A stretch of 64,000 nucleotides of DNA from Bacteroidetes bacterium ADurb.Bin174 (GCA_002070265.1 MWCX01000020.1:124001-188000), one strand, 5' to 3'; shown: positions 45,323 through 54,744, numbered from the stretch's first letter. Made by a program: numbers and translations. The notes: generated by a model from the sequence alone, not told the origin.

Positions 45323-48300
45323 TTATTGAATTATTACTTTTTGCGTCAGGCTTTTTTCCCCATCTTTTAATTGCATGATATAGGTTCCTCTTTCTTTTAC
45401 ATGAACTGTTTCAGTGTCACCGGTATCATTGATTGCTGCGACCATGATACCGGTTGTGTCAAAAACCCTGAGATGATGGTTTGAAAAACCATTTAAAGTG
45501 ATTTCATTATTATTGATACTGATGATTCCTTTTTTTACATTTGCCTGCAAGTTACTGTAATTTTCATTTACAGCCTTCAGGGTCATGATTCTGGGTGTGA
45601 TGTTAAATCCGTTGATGATCAGGGTGTCGGTCAGTATGCCAAATGATTCCGGTGCGGTAAATTGTACAGTTACATTAGTGCCTGCAGTAGCATTGGCTTG
45701 TGAAACCGTGTTGCCGGTGGTGATTGAAAAATGTTGCCCGTTTTTTAAACTTAATTTGATATCGCTGTGCAGGTTATACCCTTTCAATGGGATGTCGATA
45801 GTTTTAGAGGTTGTGCCGGCTACTTTGCCAAAATCAAGATCTCCCTTGAAAGGTATCGTGATGGCTGGTTTTAAAGAACGGTATATTACGATGTCGTCGA
45901 CCATCATGGCACTGTTGGCCATTTTAGGAACCGTCATGGTAATGCGGCTGTTGGCTGTCCCCACAAAAGCATCGGTTTCATATCCTGAGAAAGTGTATTG
46001 TTCATTAAACCCCTGCCAAATCAGTAAATCATCATCCAGGTATATATTCATGATATCAATGGGATTGTCACCTCTCCGGTTCCGGAAACCAAAACAGATG
46101 TGAAAGGGTTGGGATAAATCCATTTCAGGTAATTTGATATAGGCGGTGTCGGCACTTTCCGAACCAATGCACAGACGCTTGTTACTTCCGGCTATTTGAA
46201 TCAGGGTGTTGTTGGCTTCCCAGCCGGGTAATGTTGATTGCAATATTTGCGGGGTGATGATCAATACATCGTCATTATTGACCAAAGTTGAGCTTGAAAA
46301 ACCTGAGAAATCTTCACTGAACATAAAACTTTCCCTGGGGTTCTCAGGGGCCGGGTCAGCACCCAAACTAATCCGGTAAAGATTGATGTAGCGGGTACCT
46401 ATATTGCGCAGACGCAGTTTTACCGGATGGTTGATGTTAACCGGATAGGTAATGATTTCATCACGCGAGGTGCGAAGTGCATTACTGGGCAGGAGCTCAA
46501 GTGAGGTGATGAATTTCCAGGTGCCTTCTTCATATTTTTCCAGGGCAAGCATGGTTGCATTTTCACCGTTACCGTTTTTCACATGGATGGTAAGTAAGCC
46601 GGCTTTGGGAACTTCAGGTAATTCAAAGATTCCGCCGGCGTTGTTGGTAAAACGAAAAGCAACGGCTACCCCATCATGACTATGCTGGATGTTATCAGTG
46701 GAAGCACAGGGTAAAACAGCCAAAGATTCTATTGCACCGGAAAGTTTATATTTATTGAAATACAATTCAGTGCTATTCAGGTTGGTAAAGGCATTACTTC
46801 CCCCAACAGCAGGAGTCTCATAAGCAGGATTCAACCTCTTAATTTCATCTTCCCAGGCTTGTGTTGAAATTTCTTCTGAAAGGACATCGGTTGGTTCTGC
46901 AATGGGTTGTTGAGCAGGACCATCCTTTATGAAATCTACGTCGGTATAATAATAAACGTGATCTGTCTTGGTGTTAAACCTTTTTTGATAGGGTGAATAG
47001 GTGCGGATGGTGAATCTTCTGTGTTCGGGCTCAATATCAAATATTCGGATCATACCGTTTCTTTCATCCTGAGTGCCATCAACTCCTCCCTGATAATTGG
47101 CAATGAACTGATAAACTTTGTTTCCGTTTACTCCGTTACTCACCAGCTTACCTGCGCCATCGCCCAGCACGTGACCGGAAAAGACAAACCGCACATTGGC
47201 ATATTGTTGTACCAACTTTTCCCATAGGTTTTTGCCATCGTTGGGAGCTTCGTCTCCGGTAGCTTTCAGCCCTTCCTGCGGAATGCCCGTGTTCAGGTTA
47301 TCGCCTGCGCCGAGGTATGAATGTGTGTTGATGATCACATTGTGTTTCGGATGTGCTGCAATAACTGTTTTTGCCCAGTCTACTACCTTGTTGCGGGGCA
47401 GATATTCAAGCGAAAGAATCAAAAATTTATAATCACCTTTTGAAAAAGTATGCCAGGTATTGTCAACCGTTCCCGGCTCGAAAGTTCCTCCAAAATACTC
47501 ATACCGGCTATAACGGGAGTGTGGTAGAAATGTATTCATGTTAGTGGTAATCCTCGAATCACCGTGTCGTCCCATATCATGATTTCCGGCACAAAATGTA
47601 AAAGGAATATTACGTCCTTCAAGCAAATTATAAGCACCGGCTGCAATTGACCATTGTGCGGCATTGTTTAACTGGGTAATATCTCCTTGTTGTATTACAA
47701 ATTTCACTTCGTCGGCTATGCTGTTGACCCAGGCAGTGATATTTCCGTAAATATGGGTCAAGTGTGCCTGGTTGGCATAAGTTTGCGCATCCGGTATCAG
47801 GATTATACGCAATGGTTTTTCTTTAGGATAATCGGGGTGATAAGCATGTGCCCTGATTTCATACACATGGATATTGCGGTTTGACCCTGTTAATCTTAAC
47901 TTAACCGGTTCGTTGATATTCAGAAATTCTTCTTTCTGAATTTCAAAATTCTGGCTGTGATGGGGTGGAAGATAGACTGTTTTAATGGTTTGCCAGTCAT
48001 TGTCAACAAACCGTTGAATATTCATAGCCACCTCATTGCTGGCATTTGCGTTTTTACAGAATATTGTGAATCTACCCACACTGTTCAATTCAGGCAATTC
48101 CAAATACGATGTGCCATCGGTTCCGATGCGAAAAGCCCATCGGCGAATATTTGTCATGTTCTCGATGTACATTGGTTGTGCCATGGTGTTGGTTCCTGCA
48201 TTGAATTTTCCAAAGGCGCCATTGAATTTGAATCCATCAACTTGAAGTTCGGTGACTTCAGTATGATAAACCGTGTAGCTCGTGTTCCAGGCAGGAGTTG

Positions 48301-48436
48301 GGAATTTTGCTTTCCATTCGGCAGAGTCACGGGTAAAATCCACGTCAAGCAGTACTGTCGGATTTGAAAAAACTAAAGTGCTTGTAAAAAGTGAGAATAA
48401 AAGAAAACCGAGATGTTTAAAGTATTTGTTTTTCAT
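45323..48436 (-). CDS. Giant secreted metallophosphoesterase with two PUL modules and T9SS tail (module copies 4 and 5)
   Basis: 1037 residues. After the signal peptide: a diverged module copy (about 25-195: LELPELNSVGRFTIF, EPVKLRLTG), a calcineurin-like phosphoesterase domain (about 205-470: LIPDAQ, QQGDIT, GNHDMGRHGD, NTHSY, FSGHVLGDG), a second module (about 515-690: STQAWEDEIKRLNPA, NSTELYFNKYKLSG, HPVKLRLRN), a jelly-roll domain (about 700-855), an Ig-like domain (about 860-965) and a T9SS sorting domain. In the first metal motif the usual His is Gln (DAQ), common in secreted members. It probably cleaves a phosphate mono- or diester on the extracellular substrate. GH2 precedes it, with a hairpin between. 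Confidence 0.87.
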   Translation of the reverse strand: MKNKYFKHLGFLLFSLFTSTLVFSNPTVLLDVDFTRDSAEWKAKFPTPAWNTSYTVYHTEVTELQVDGFKFNGAFGKFNAGTNTMAQPMYIENMTNIRRWAFRIGTDGTSYLELPELNSVGRFTIFCKNANASNEVAMNIQRFVDNDWQTIKTVYLPPHHSQNFEIQKEEFLNINEPVKLRLTGSNRNIHVYEIRAHAYHPDYPKEKPLRIILIPDAQTYANQAHLTHIYGNITAWVNSIADEVKFVIQQGDITQLNNAAQWSIAAGAYNLLEGRNIPFTFCAGNHDMGRHGDSRITTNMNTFLPHSRYSRYEYFGGTFEPGTVDNTWHTFSKGDYKFLILSLEYLPRNKVVDWAKTVIAAHPKHNVIINTHSYLGAGDNLNTGIPQEGLKATGDEAPNDGKNLWEKLVQQYANVRFVFSGHVLGDGAGKLVSNGVNGNKVYQFIANYQGGVDGTQDERNGMIRIFDIEPEHRRFTIRTYSPYQKRFNTKTDHVYYYTDVDFIKDGPAQQPIAEPTDVLSEEISTQAWEDEIKRLNPAYETPAVGGSNAFTNLNSTELYFNKYKLSGAIESLAVLPCASTDNIQHSHDGVAVAFRFTNNAGGIFELPEVPKAGLLTIHVKNGNGENATMLALEKYEEGTWKFITSLELLPSNALRTSRDEIITYPVNINHPVKLRLRNIGTRYINLYRISLGADPAPENPRESFMFSEDFSGFSSSTLVNNDDVLIITPQILQSTLPGWEANNTLIQIAGSNKRLCIGSESADTAYIKLPEMDLSQPFHICFGFRNRRGDNPIDIMNIYLDDDLLIWQGFNEQYTFSGYETDAFVGTANSRITMTVPKMANSAMMVDDIVIYRSLKPAITIPFKGDLDFGKVAGTTSKTIDIPLKGYNLHSDIKLSLKNGQHFSITTGNTVSQANATAGTNVTVQFTAPESFGILTDTLIINGFNITPRIMTLKAVNENYSNLQANVKKGIISINNNEITLNGFSNHHLRVFDTTGIMVAAINDTGDTETVHVKERGTYIMQLKDGEKSLTQKVIIQ

Positions 48437-48495
48437 TTTGAGACAACCTCCTTTCGTTATTTACTGTTGTTGATTTTGAACTTGTTTTTCGTTTA

Positions 48496-48534
48496 TTCTA
48501 AGGTGGTGTTTTTGTTTCAACACCAAACTTAGAA
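48496..48534 (-). promoter_or_regulatory. Intercistronic hairpin between GH2 and phosphoesterase genes
   Basis: Two paired segments, TTCTAAG/CTTAGAA and TGGTGTT/AACACCA, separated by a small bulge, loop TTTGTTTC. On the minus strand a TAAGTTTG (-7-like) is embedded at 48524-48531, but the operator blocks are absent. There is no T-run. Confidence 0.55.
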
Positions 48535-48551
48535 TATAGGGGATGATTAAT

Positions 48552-50759
48552 TTAAAAACCAATTAATCCGAAATCAAACTTCATATTTCTGCTGTTTTCT
48601 TTTTGTGTCACTTCAATTTCAAGTACATTTTCACCTCTTTGAAGGTATGAAGCAAAGTTGCTGATGTTATACTGGTTGTAATGACGGGTAGAACGAATGG
48701 GTTGGTCAAGTACGGTTACTCCGTTGAGTTTTACTTTTACATAATCACTCACATTCAGCCACAACGATAAGTTTTTAAATGTTTTGCCGGCATTAAATTT
48801 ATGTGCAGCTTTCACGGTAGCATTTCCCTTGATTTCAAAAGGTGACTGTATCGTTTTGTTAACGCCATTCAGTTCAATTTCACGTTCAAATTTTTTACCA
48901 TATTGCCCGTCGGCTATCAGTGTTGTACCGGTTGCCGATATCACATTGTACAACTTGCTGTGCAGGATATGCATAAAAGTAGGTGGCATTTTGATGACTT
49001 TACGATCGTAGGTAATAAAGCCGTTTACTTCACCTTCCACATCAGTTGTCTGGGTGTAAATGGCAGCGCTGAGTCCCTGTGCGATCAGGGTTTCGAGGTC
49101 GTAAATCAGACGGGCATAGTCGTTCACGAAGTCCATGCTACCATCCATATTTTTGTATCCCCAGTTGCGCATGTTCGGGTTCCATTGATGTCCTTGCACC
49201 GGCAATCCCAATCCACCGAACTCACCCAACACCGAGATGCGGTTGCTGCAATGCTCCGGTAGAATCATGGAAGTTGCCGGATAGTTGTGTATGTCGTACA
49301 TATCACCCACAAACCTTTCTGTCCAGCCGCTTACGCCATTGATCAGCCGTGTCGGGTCTTTCTGTTTAGCCCATGCCACTACTTCTTTGGTGTTATGTTG
49401 TCCCCACCCTTCGTTGAATGTTACCCAGGTGGTAATGCTGGGGAAGAAGCGTAACCGGTCGATCATTTCATTCATTTCTTTTCTATACTGATTTGCCACT
49501 TCTGCCGGTGCATCCCAATCTTTCTCTGCCGTAGCAGCAATGTGTTCAACGCTTCTACGTCCTGTAGCAAAACCTGAGGGCATATCCTGCCACAACATCA
49601 GTCCCAATGAATCGGCATAGTAATAATACAAAGCCGGTTCTACCTTGATATGCTTGCGGATGGTGTTGAATCCCATGGCTTTCAGTTGAATCATGTCCCA
49701 CGCCATGGCTTCTGCTGAAGGAGGAGTTAGTAAACCATCGGGCCACCAGCCCTGATCGAGTGTTCCCCATTGGAAAATAGGCTTACCATTCAAACCAACA
49801 CGGCGGAAGCCTTTTTCATCTGTAACTGTGGAAATTTCACGCATGGCGAAATAGCTTTGCACCTGGTCAACTACCTTGTTTTGTTGTTTTAAAGCGATTT
49901 CCAACTGATAGAGTTTCGGAGATTCCGGCGACCAGTGAACGATGTTGGACAGTGCTACCGGGATTTGCATGGCAATTTGTTGCGTAACGGTTGCAATTGT
50001 TTTTCCATTATCCAACACCTTGATTTCTACTGTTTCTTTTCCGGTTGAATTGGCTATGTCGAAACTCAGGTTGATGATGTTTTGTTTGATGTCGGACTGC
50101 GGGAGTACACTGCGGATATGTGTTTTGTTTACCGTTTCAAGCCAAACGGTTTGCCAAATGCCGGATACCGGTGTGTACCAGATGCCCTGTTGATTGAGTT
50201 GTTGTTTACCACGGGTAATGGATTCGGTGTCGGTTGGATCAACCACGCTTAGTTCGACTACCTGTGGACCTTTTTTGTTGAGGTATTTGGTGATGTCGAA
50301 AGAGAAGGGGTTGTTCCCGCCTTTGTGACTGCCAACCAGTTTGTTGTTTACCCAAACATTACATTCATAATCGACTGCACCAAAATGTAGGATGGTCACC
50401 TTGTTTTTTGATTGATCGGTCACCTGGAATTCCCGGCGATACCACAGTTTGTCTTCTGGTGAAAACGAGCGTGCAACACCCGATAATGAAGACTCAATGG
50501 CAAATGGCACGAGTATTTCACCTTCAAATTTCACCTGTTTTTTTTCTGTTGTCATATTGGTTACGGCATATTGCCACAAACCGTTCAGGTTGGTCCATTC
50601 GGCTCTCTTTAACTGTGGACGTGGATATTCTCTCCATGCATTTTCTGGTGTGATTTTATCTGCCCATGGAGTTTTGATTTTATCTCCTTGCGGAGCCCAG
50701 GCAGTAGCCTGTGTGGCAAGTGTGATAATCGCCAGCGCGGTAAGCATTACTTTTTTCAT
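48552..50759 (-). CDS. GH2-family glycoside hydrolase (beta-galactosidase/beta-glucuronidase-like)
   Basis: 735 residues with a cleavable signal peptide (MKKVMLTALAIITLATQATA) and no sorting tail, so probably periplasmic. Sugar-binding N-terminal domain (ENAWREYPRPQLKRAEW...), Ig-like domain, and TIM barrel with acid/base Glu in TFNEGWGQ (about 448) and nucleophile Glu in VLGEFGGLG (about 512). A C-terminal beta domain (about 640-735) resembles a carbohydrate-binding domain. The exact sugar specificity is not evident. It would act on oligosaccharides after import, unlike the T9SS enzymes around it. Confidence 0.88.
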   Translation of the reverse strand: MKKVMLTALAIITLATQATAWAPQGDKIKTPWADKITPENAWREYPRPQLKRAEWTNLNGLWQYAVTNMTTEKKQVKFEGEILVPFAIESSLSGVARSFSPEDKLWYRREFQVTDQSKNKVTILHFGAVDYECNVWVNNKLVGSHKGGNNPFSFDITKYLNKKGPQVVELSVVDPTDTESITRGKQQLNQQGIWYTPVSGIWQTVWLETVNKTHIRSVLPQSDIKQNIINLSFDIANSTGKETVEIKVLDNGKTIATVTQQIAMQIPVALSNIVHWSPESPKLYQLEIALKQQNKVVDQVQSYFAMREISTVTDEKGFRRVGLNGKPIFQWGTLDQGWWPDGLLTPPSAEAMAWDMIQLKAMGFNTIRKHIKVEPALYYYYADSLGLMLWQDMPSGFATGRRSVEHIAATAEKDWDAPAEVANQYRKEMNEMIDRLRFFPSITTWVTFNEGWGQHNTKEVVAWAKQKDPTRLINGVSGWTERFVGDMYDIHNYPATSMILPEHCSNRISVLGEFGGLGLPVQGHQWNPNMRNWGYKNMDGSMDFVNDYARLIYDLETLIAQGLSAAIYTQTTDVEGEVNGFITYDRKVIKMPPTFMHILHSKLYNVISATGTTLIADGQYGKKFEREIELNGVNKTIQSPFEIKGNATVKAAHKFNAGKTFKNLSLWLNVSDYVKVKLNGVTVLDQPIRSTRHYNQYNISNFASYLQRGENVLEIEVTQKENSRNMKFDFGLIGF

Positions 50760-51088
50760 TTCAATTTGTTGTTTTTATGTTTAAGAATTTAATTGTTTAA
50801 AGTTGTTGGGTTGCACGTGCTCTTCTTCTCTGAACCGGTGCTTTGTTTTGGTTTGCCGGAGTATGGTGACAGCACTAATCCGGCACTAATTTCTAAATAC
50901 GTGATTTTGCTGTAGTTCATGGGTATTTACAGTTAGTTAAATTATTTTTTACAAATATATTCAGGAAAACATTTATAGATGTGTACAAATGTTCTGTATT
51001 CATGTATTTTTGTTCAGAATAATTATTTGTTTGTTTTTGTTATCGCCGGTTGTCGGTTAACAAAGTTTGTCAATTTTAGTACAGAATA
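50760..51088. other. Intergenic region upstream of the GH2 gene
   Basis: 329 bases holding a promoter with -7 box and distal operator block (50952-51020). A 43-codon frame on the minus strand (50789-50920, starting MNYSKITYLEISAG) lies in the leader; it shows no family resemblance and could be an upstream peptide or chance. Confidence 0.5.
50952..51020 (-). promoter_or_regulatory. PUL promoter with partial two-block operator (GH2)
   Basis: -7 box TATATTTG (50952-50959). The distal block keeps the core TGAACA at the family position (51010-51020); the proximal block is weak (5 of 11). Confidence 0.4.
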
Positions 51089-52144
51089 TCAATGACTTAA
51101 TAAAATCTTGTGAGTCATATCAGAAATCTGCAACAGAAATATACCGTTCCCAATTGACATGGGTATGCTGATTTGATTTTCAACCTTGGCTTCAAATACC
51201 TTGATACCCACGAGATTGAATATTTTAATTTTTGTTGGCACCTCCACTTGCAATGTTCTTCCCGTTAATTTGAATATTTCAGATCGCGGTGTAACAATAG
51301 CTGAAGTTTCACCAATATGGTTGAAATCCGCCACAATAGGTCTGTGGTCTGAAGCATAGGTTTCATTTACAGCCTTATGGTTTGTAACGCTAAATTTGTT
51401 TTGTGTATCCCTGTACGCAATGTGATCAATGGTATTTTGAGGATTTCTTGCCGGTGAAGTTTTGGGACAATTGGTGCAGGTTCGTGTGAAAAACCGATCA
51501 AGCCGGTTTATTACTACCGAACCTTCAACGGCATTGAAATCACCTGCGATAATGTATGGTAATGTTTCAAGCAAAGCGAGTTCATTCACTTTGTCAATCT
51601 GAGCTTGTCTGTTTTCTGGTTTAGTATCTAAATGGGTACATCCAAAACGAATGGCAGTTCCATCGGGCAGGTCAATTTTACTGGTTGCCAACACACGTTT
51701 TTCACCACTTGTGTCAGGTCTGGGTAATTCAGTTAATTTGTTTTCTGACAGAGGGAATTTAGATAAAATAGCAATTCCATACTTGCCTCCCTGATAATCA
51801 ATCGCAGGAGCAAAGAAATAGTACATACCCAACCTTTCTGCAATTACCTTAGCCTGGTGAATATTGCTGCCGGAACGTCTGGTATATACATCTACTTCCT
51901 GTAAAGCAACTATATCAGGTTTTTGTTTGGCAATCACACCAATTGTCGTATCAATTTCGATGTCTTCGCCGATGTTGTAGGGTGGATCACAGTGGTGTAT
52001 GTTGTAGCACATGACACGAAGCGTATTATTAACAGTAACGCTTTCTTCCGTTATGTTGAAATTGTTATTTGTCTGAGCAACAATTAGATGTGTTGTAAGA
52101 GAAATAAACAGTACTATCAGAATATGGACTGTGGCTTTACGCAT
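51089..52144 (-). CDS. Secreted endonuclease/exonuclease/phosphatase-fold enzyme with T9SS tail
   Basis: 351 residues: signal peptide (cleavage after LIVAQ), EEP domain (about 40-280) with the metal and catalytic motifs VMCYNIHH, ALQEVD, AGDFNAVEG and ASDHRPIVADF, and a T9SS sorting domain (about 285-351). EEP enzymes cleave phosphodiesters of DNA, lipids or sugar phosphates. Secretion together with a sulfatase and a phosphoesterase suggests removal of phosphate groups or phosphodiester-linked decorations from the glycan. A nuclease role cannot be excluded. Confidence 0.87.
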   Translation of the reverse strand: MRKATVHILIVLFISLTTHLIVAQTNNNFNITEESVTVNNTLRVMCYNIHHCDPPYNIGEDIEIDTTIGVIAKQKPDIVALQEVDVYTRRSGSNIHQAKVIAERLGMYYFFAPAIDYQGGKYGIAILSKFPLSENKLTELPRPDTSGEKRVLATSKIDLPDGTAIRFGCTHLDTKPENRQAQIDKVNELALLETLPYIIAGDFNAVEGSVVINRLDRFFTRTCTNCPKTSPARNPQNTIDHIAYRDTQNKFSVTNHKAVNETYASDHRPIVADFNHIGETSAIVTPRSEIFKLTGRTLQVEVPTKIKIFNLVGIKVFEAKVENQISIPMSIGNGIFLLQISDMTHKILLSH

Positions 52145-52182
52145 TTGAATATCAGATTTATATCCCTGATGTTAATTCTCAA

Positions 52183-52251
52183 CAAAGTTATATGCTTATA
52201 TAATAACTATTGTTCAATTATGTTAAGATTATATGCACTTTTGTTTATACA
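52183..52251 (-). promoter_or_regulatory. PUL promoter with two-block operator (EEP gene)
   Basis: -7 box TAACTTTG (52183-52190), proximal block CATAATTGAAC (52212-52222; 9 of 11 against the module-protein-2 block) and a weaker distal block (52241-52251; 7 of 11) at the standard spacing. Confidence 0.55.
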
Positions 52252-52299
52252 TGATAGCTTGTTAATTCTATAAAAAACAAATCATGTTTCTTTATTTGC

Positions 52300-54744
52300 T
52301 CATTTGAGGATAAATTTTGCTGATTGACCATTCATCCTGATCAGATACATTCCTTTGTTTAGTCCTATAGTGCTTATATTGAAAGAAGATTCTGAATTTC
52401 GCATCCTTGTCTCTTGTTTGACGATGCTTCCATCCATTTGATAGATTTGATATTGATATTCGTCATTTGTCCGGTTTTTTTGATTAACTCTCAATATATC
52501 ACCGGCATTTAATAAACTTGGGGTAACTGACAAAGCATTTAAATCAGCGTTAATCTCCTTTATTCCTGATGTGATTTTTTTCGTCAGTTTAACATTTACC
52601 GTGCTGCCCTGAAACTCATTGGTGCGCATTGGAATTAAAATTTGTGTCTTGTTATTTTCAACATCCATGTCAGCACCGTCTCCTTCGAATAGTCCGCCCA
52701 ATGTAACATAGGCCTGTGCAATATTACGAGTTTCGCAATATGGATTGGCTACGTTCATAAAAATGGTGTCTTCCTGTTGTTTTAATTGTACCATGAGTGG
52801 AACATTGACGGTAACTGAACTAACGAGCTTGGGCAGATTTAATGTCCCCTGAAGTATAAACGCAATTTGCGCGATATTGTCTATGGTGTCAATCACACAT
52901 AAATTGGATGCAGTATTGGATACCACTTCAAATCTTTTCTCATTCAGTTTCGTGTTAAACTCTTCTTCAGTGATATTGGGATAAACTGCATAGGCATAAG
53001 TGTCGTTATTGGGGATATTACCATGATTGAATGCCAGCCAGGCAATGTTGGATGAACCTATTGTTTTAACTTCGAAATTCAGATTGGTGTTTTTAATAAA
53101 CTGATAACCGATATTGTTCAGGTAAGCCCGGTCGGAAGTTGTTGGAGCCAGGGTTTGTCCAACTGTTAAATTGGTTTCAATACCGGCATTGTCGATTTTG
53201 AAATTATCTTTAAACTTAACCTGGTTGACGGTAGTGGTAAAAGGTACCCCTTCATTTCTGCCTGCCTTTACACTATTTCCAAGCACAACAAAATAATCTT
53301 TAAAGTAGAAGTTCCCTTTGGTTGCGGTTACATTCACCTCAGTCTTATGCACTTTGTTGTATTTAAATCCTGTAACACCAGTTTCTCCGTCCGTTGTGCC
53401 GCCGGCATAACTGTCACCGTTGAGTCCGCGCTGACTGGTTGGCGGAACGGTAGGTAAAGTAACTGTAGTTTCTTTTTGGGGTGCAGTCAGTCCGGGCAAT
53501 CTGCGCCAATTCATATCATCCCAAAATTCCAGGTATTCCTGTCCGGTGATGTAAATGTAATTAATTCCTGAACCGGTATAATAATTACTCAATCCTTCTC
53601 CATTGGCGCTTTCGCTGCACAACACACGGGTAGAAGACATGCGGTTGCTGGTGAAGTAATTCTTACCTTTGTGTACCATGTAATCGTGCCTCCAATACAT
53701 GCGATTGCCTTGTTGTACATTGTTTTCACTGTCTTCAAAACTGCGCGACATCCAGTTGGAAAGTTCCTGTAATTTTTCTTTTTGAGGGGTGTTGAGTTGA
53801 ATCAGACTGTTCAAGCAATTGAGTGTTTTTACATACCCATCGGTAGGCATTACACGTCTGCCATGTTGATGATGATCGAAAATACCGCGGTAAGCTACCC
53901 AACTGGCACCTTCCAAAAAAAGATTTTCGAAAATCGTTACTTTTTCCGGGGGTACTTCCAAATAGGTGTCATCGGTCATGAGCATGAACCGGATGATGCC
54001 ACCCATGTATTCTTTTCCGTAGTTGCCCAGGTACAATTGTCGGGCGGTACCTGTATGGGCACTGAAACTGTAATCAGGGTGAATACCTTCTCCCTTAGGG
54101 GTGGTTTGTATTTCAATGAGATTAGTCAGCACTTCGGCTGTTTGTGTTATGATGGAATCCACCTTGGCAGTTACCGAAGCTGCAAAGGTGTAGTAGGTTA
54201 CATCACTCGTGTTGGCGCCATCAGGACTAACCAGTGCTTCGGCATAGAATTGAGGAGTCCACTCCGCCAATAAATAGTTTGTTGCAGTAGTGAAAGCTTC
54301 CGGATAATGAGTTTTTAATTCATCGGCCATTAATAGGTAAGAACTGATCAGCGAATTGGGAAATCCAATGGAGCGGTACCACCAGTTAGCATCGGTGGGG
54401 TTGGTTGTGTGCCACCAGTTCCAGGCTTTTACATAAGCTTCGAGCAAATCCGGACTTTTGTATTGTTCTCCCCGGGTGTGATACGCAACGGCAATCACGT
54501 ACATCTCAGTCAGGTGCGGTCGGGGTCCTCCGGTAAAATCTGTAGGATAACTTGCCGGATAGGTAACGTTGACAAAGGTGCCATCAACATTTTGATTGGC
54601 AAGATTGTAAGCTGCCTGACTCATCACCGAATTAAACAACCTTGTTTTGATGGTGTTTAGGTCTTCCTGATTTTGAGGGCTAATTTTTCCTTGTATGAAA
54701 AATAAAATAATCAGGCTGCAAATTAGTTTATGTAATGGCTTCAT
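52300..54744 (-). CDS. Secreted PL8-family polysaccharide lyase with T9SS tail
   Basis: 814 residues. Signal peptide, alpha/alpha toroid (about 25-400), beta-sandwich region (about 400-735) and T9SS sorting domain. Candidate catalytic residues match the chondroitin AC lyase/hyaluronate lyase pattern: Asn178 (DGANTSD), His230 (FSAHTG), Tyr242 (LGNYGK) and the Arg of YRGIFDHHQHGRR. It cleaves uronic-acid-containing chains (chondroitin, hyaluronan, xanthan or similar) by beta-elimination outside the cell. It has no operator of its own and is probably read through from the sulfatase gene upstream. Confidence 0.88.
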   Translation of the reverse strand: MKPLHKLICSLIILFFIQGKISPQNQEDLNTIKTRLFNSVMSQAAYNLANQNVDGTFVNVTYPASYPTDFTGGPRPHLTEMYVIAVAYHTRGEQYKSPDLLEAYVKAWNWWHTTNPTDANWWYRSIGFPNSLISSYLLMADELKTHYPEAFTTATNYLLAEWTPQFYAEALVSPDGANTSDVTYYTFAASVTAKVDSIITQTAEVLTNLIEIQTTPKGEGIHPDYSFSAHTGTARQLYLGNYGKEYMGGIIRFMLMTDDTYLEVPPEKVTIFENLFLEGASWVAYRGIFDHHQHGRRVMPTDGYVKTLNCLNSLIQLNTPQKEKLQELSNWMSRSFEDSENNVQQGNRMYWRHDYMVHKGKNYFTSNRMSSTRVLCSESANGEGLSNYYTGSGINYIYITGQEYLEFWDDMNWRRLPGLTAPQKETTVTLPTVPPTSQRGLNGDSYAGGTTDGETGVTGFKYNKVHKTEVNVTATKGNFYFKDYFVVLGNSVKAGRNEGVPFTTTVNQVKFKDNFKIDNAGIETNLTVGQTLAPTTSDRAYLNNIGYQFIKNTNLNFEVKTIGSSNIAWLAFNHGNIPNNDTYAYAVYPNITEEEFNTKLNEKRFEVVSNTASNLCVIDTIDNIAQIAFILQGTLNLPKLVSSVTVNVPLMVQLKQQEDTIFMNVANPYCETRNIAQAYVTLGGLFEGDGADMDVENNKTQILIPMRTNEFQGSTVNVKLTKKITSGIKEINADLNALSVTPSLLNAGDILRVNQKNRTNDEYQYQIYQMDGSIVKQETRMRNSESSFNISTIGLNKGMYLIRMNGQSAKFILK

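Noticed and set aside
48524-48531. PUL promoter in front of the phosphoesterase gene
   Set aside because: A TAAGTTTG is present, but it is inside the hairpin stem and neither operator block is found at the family spacing.
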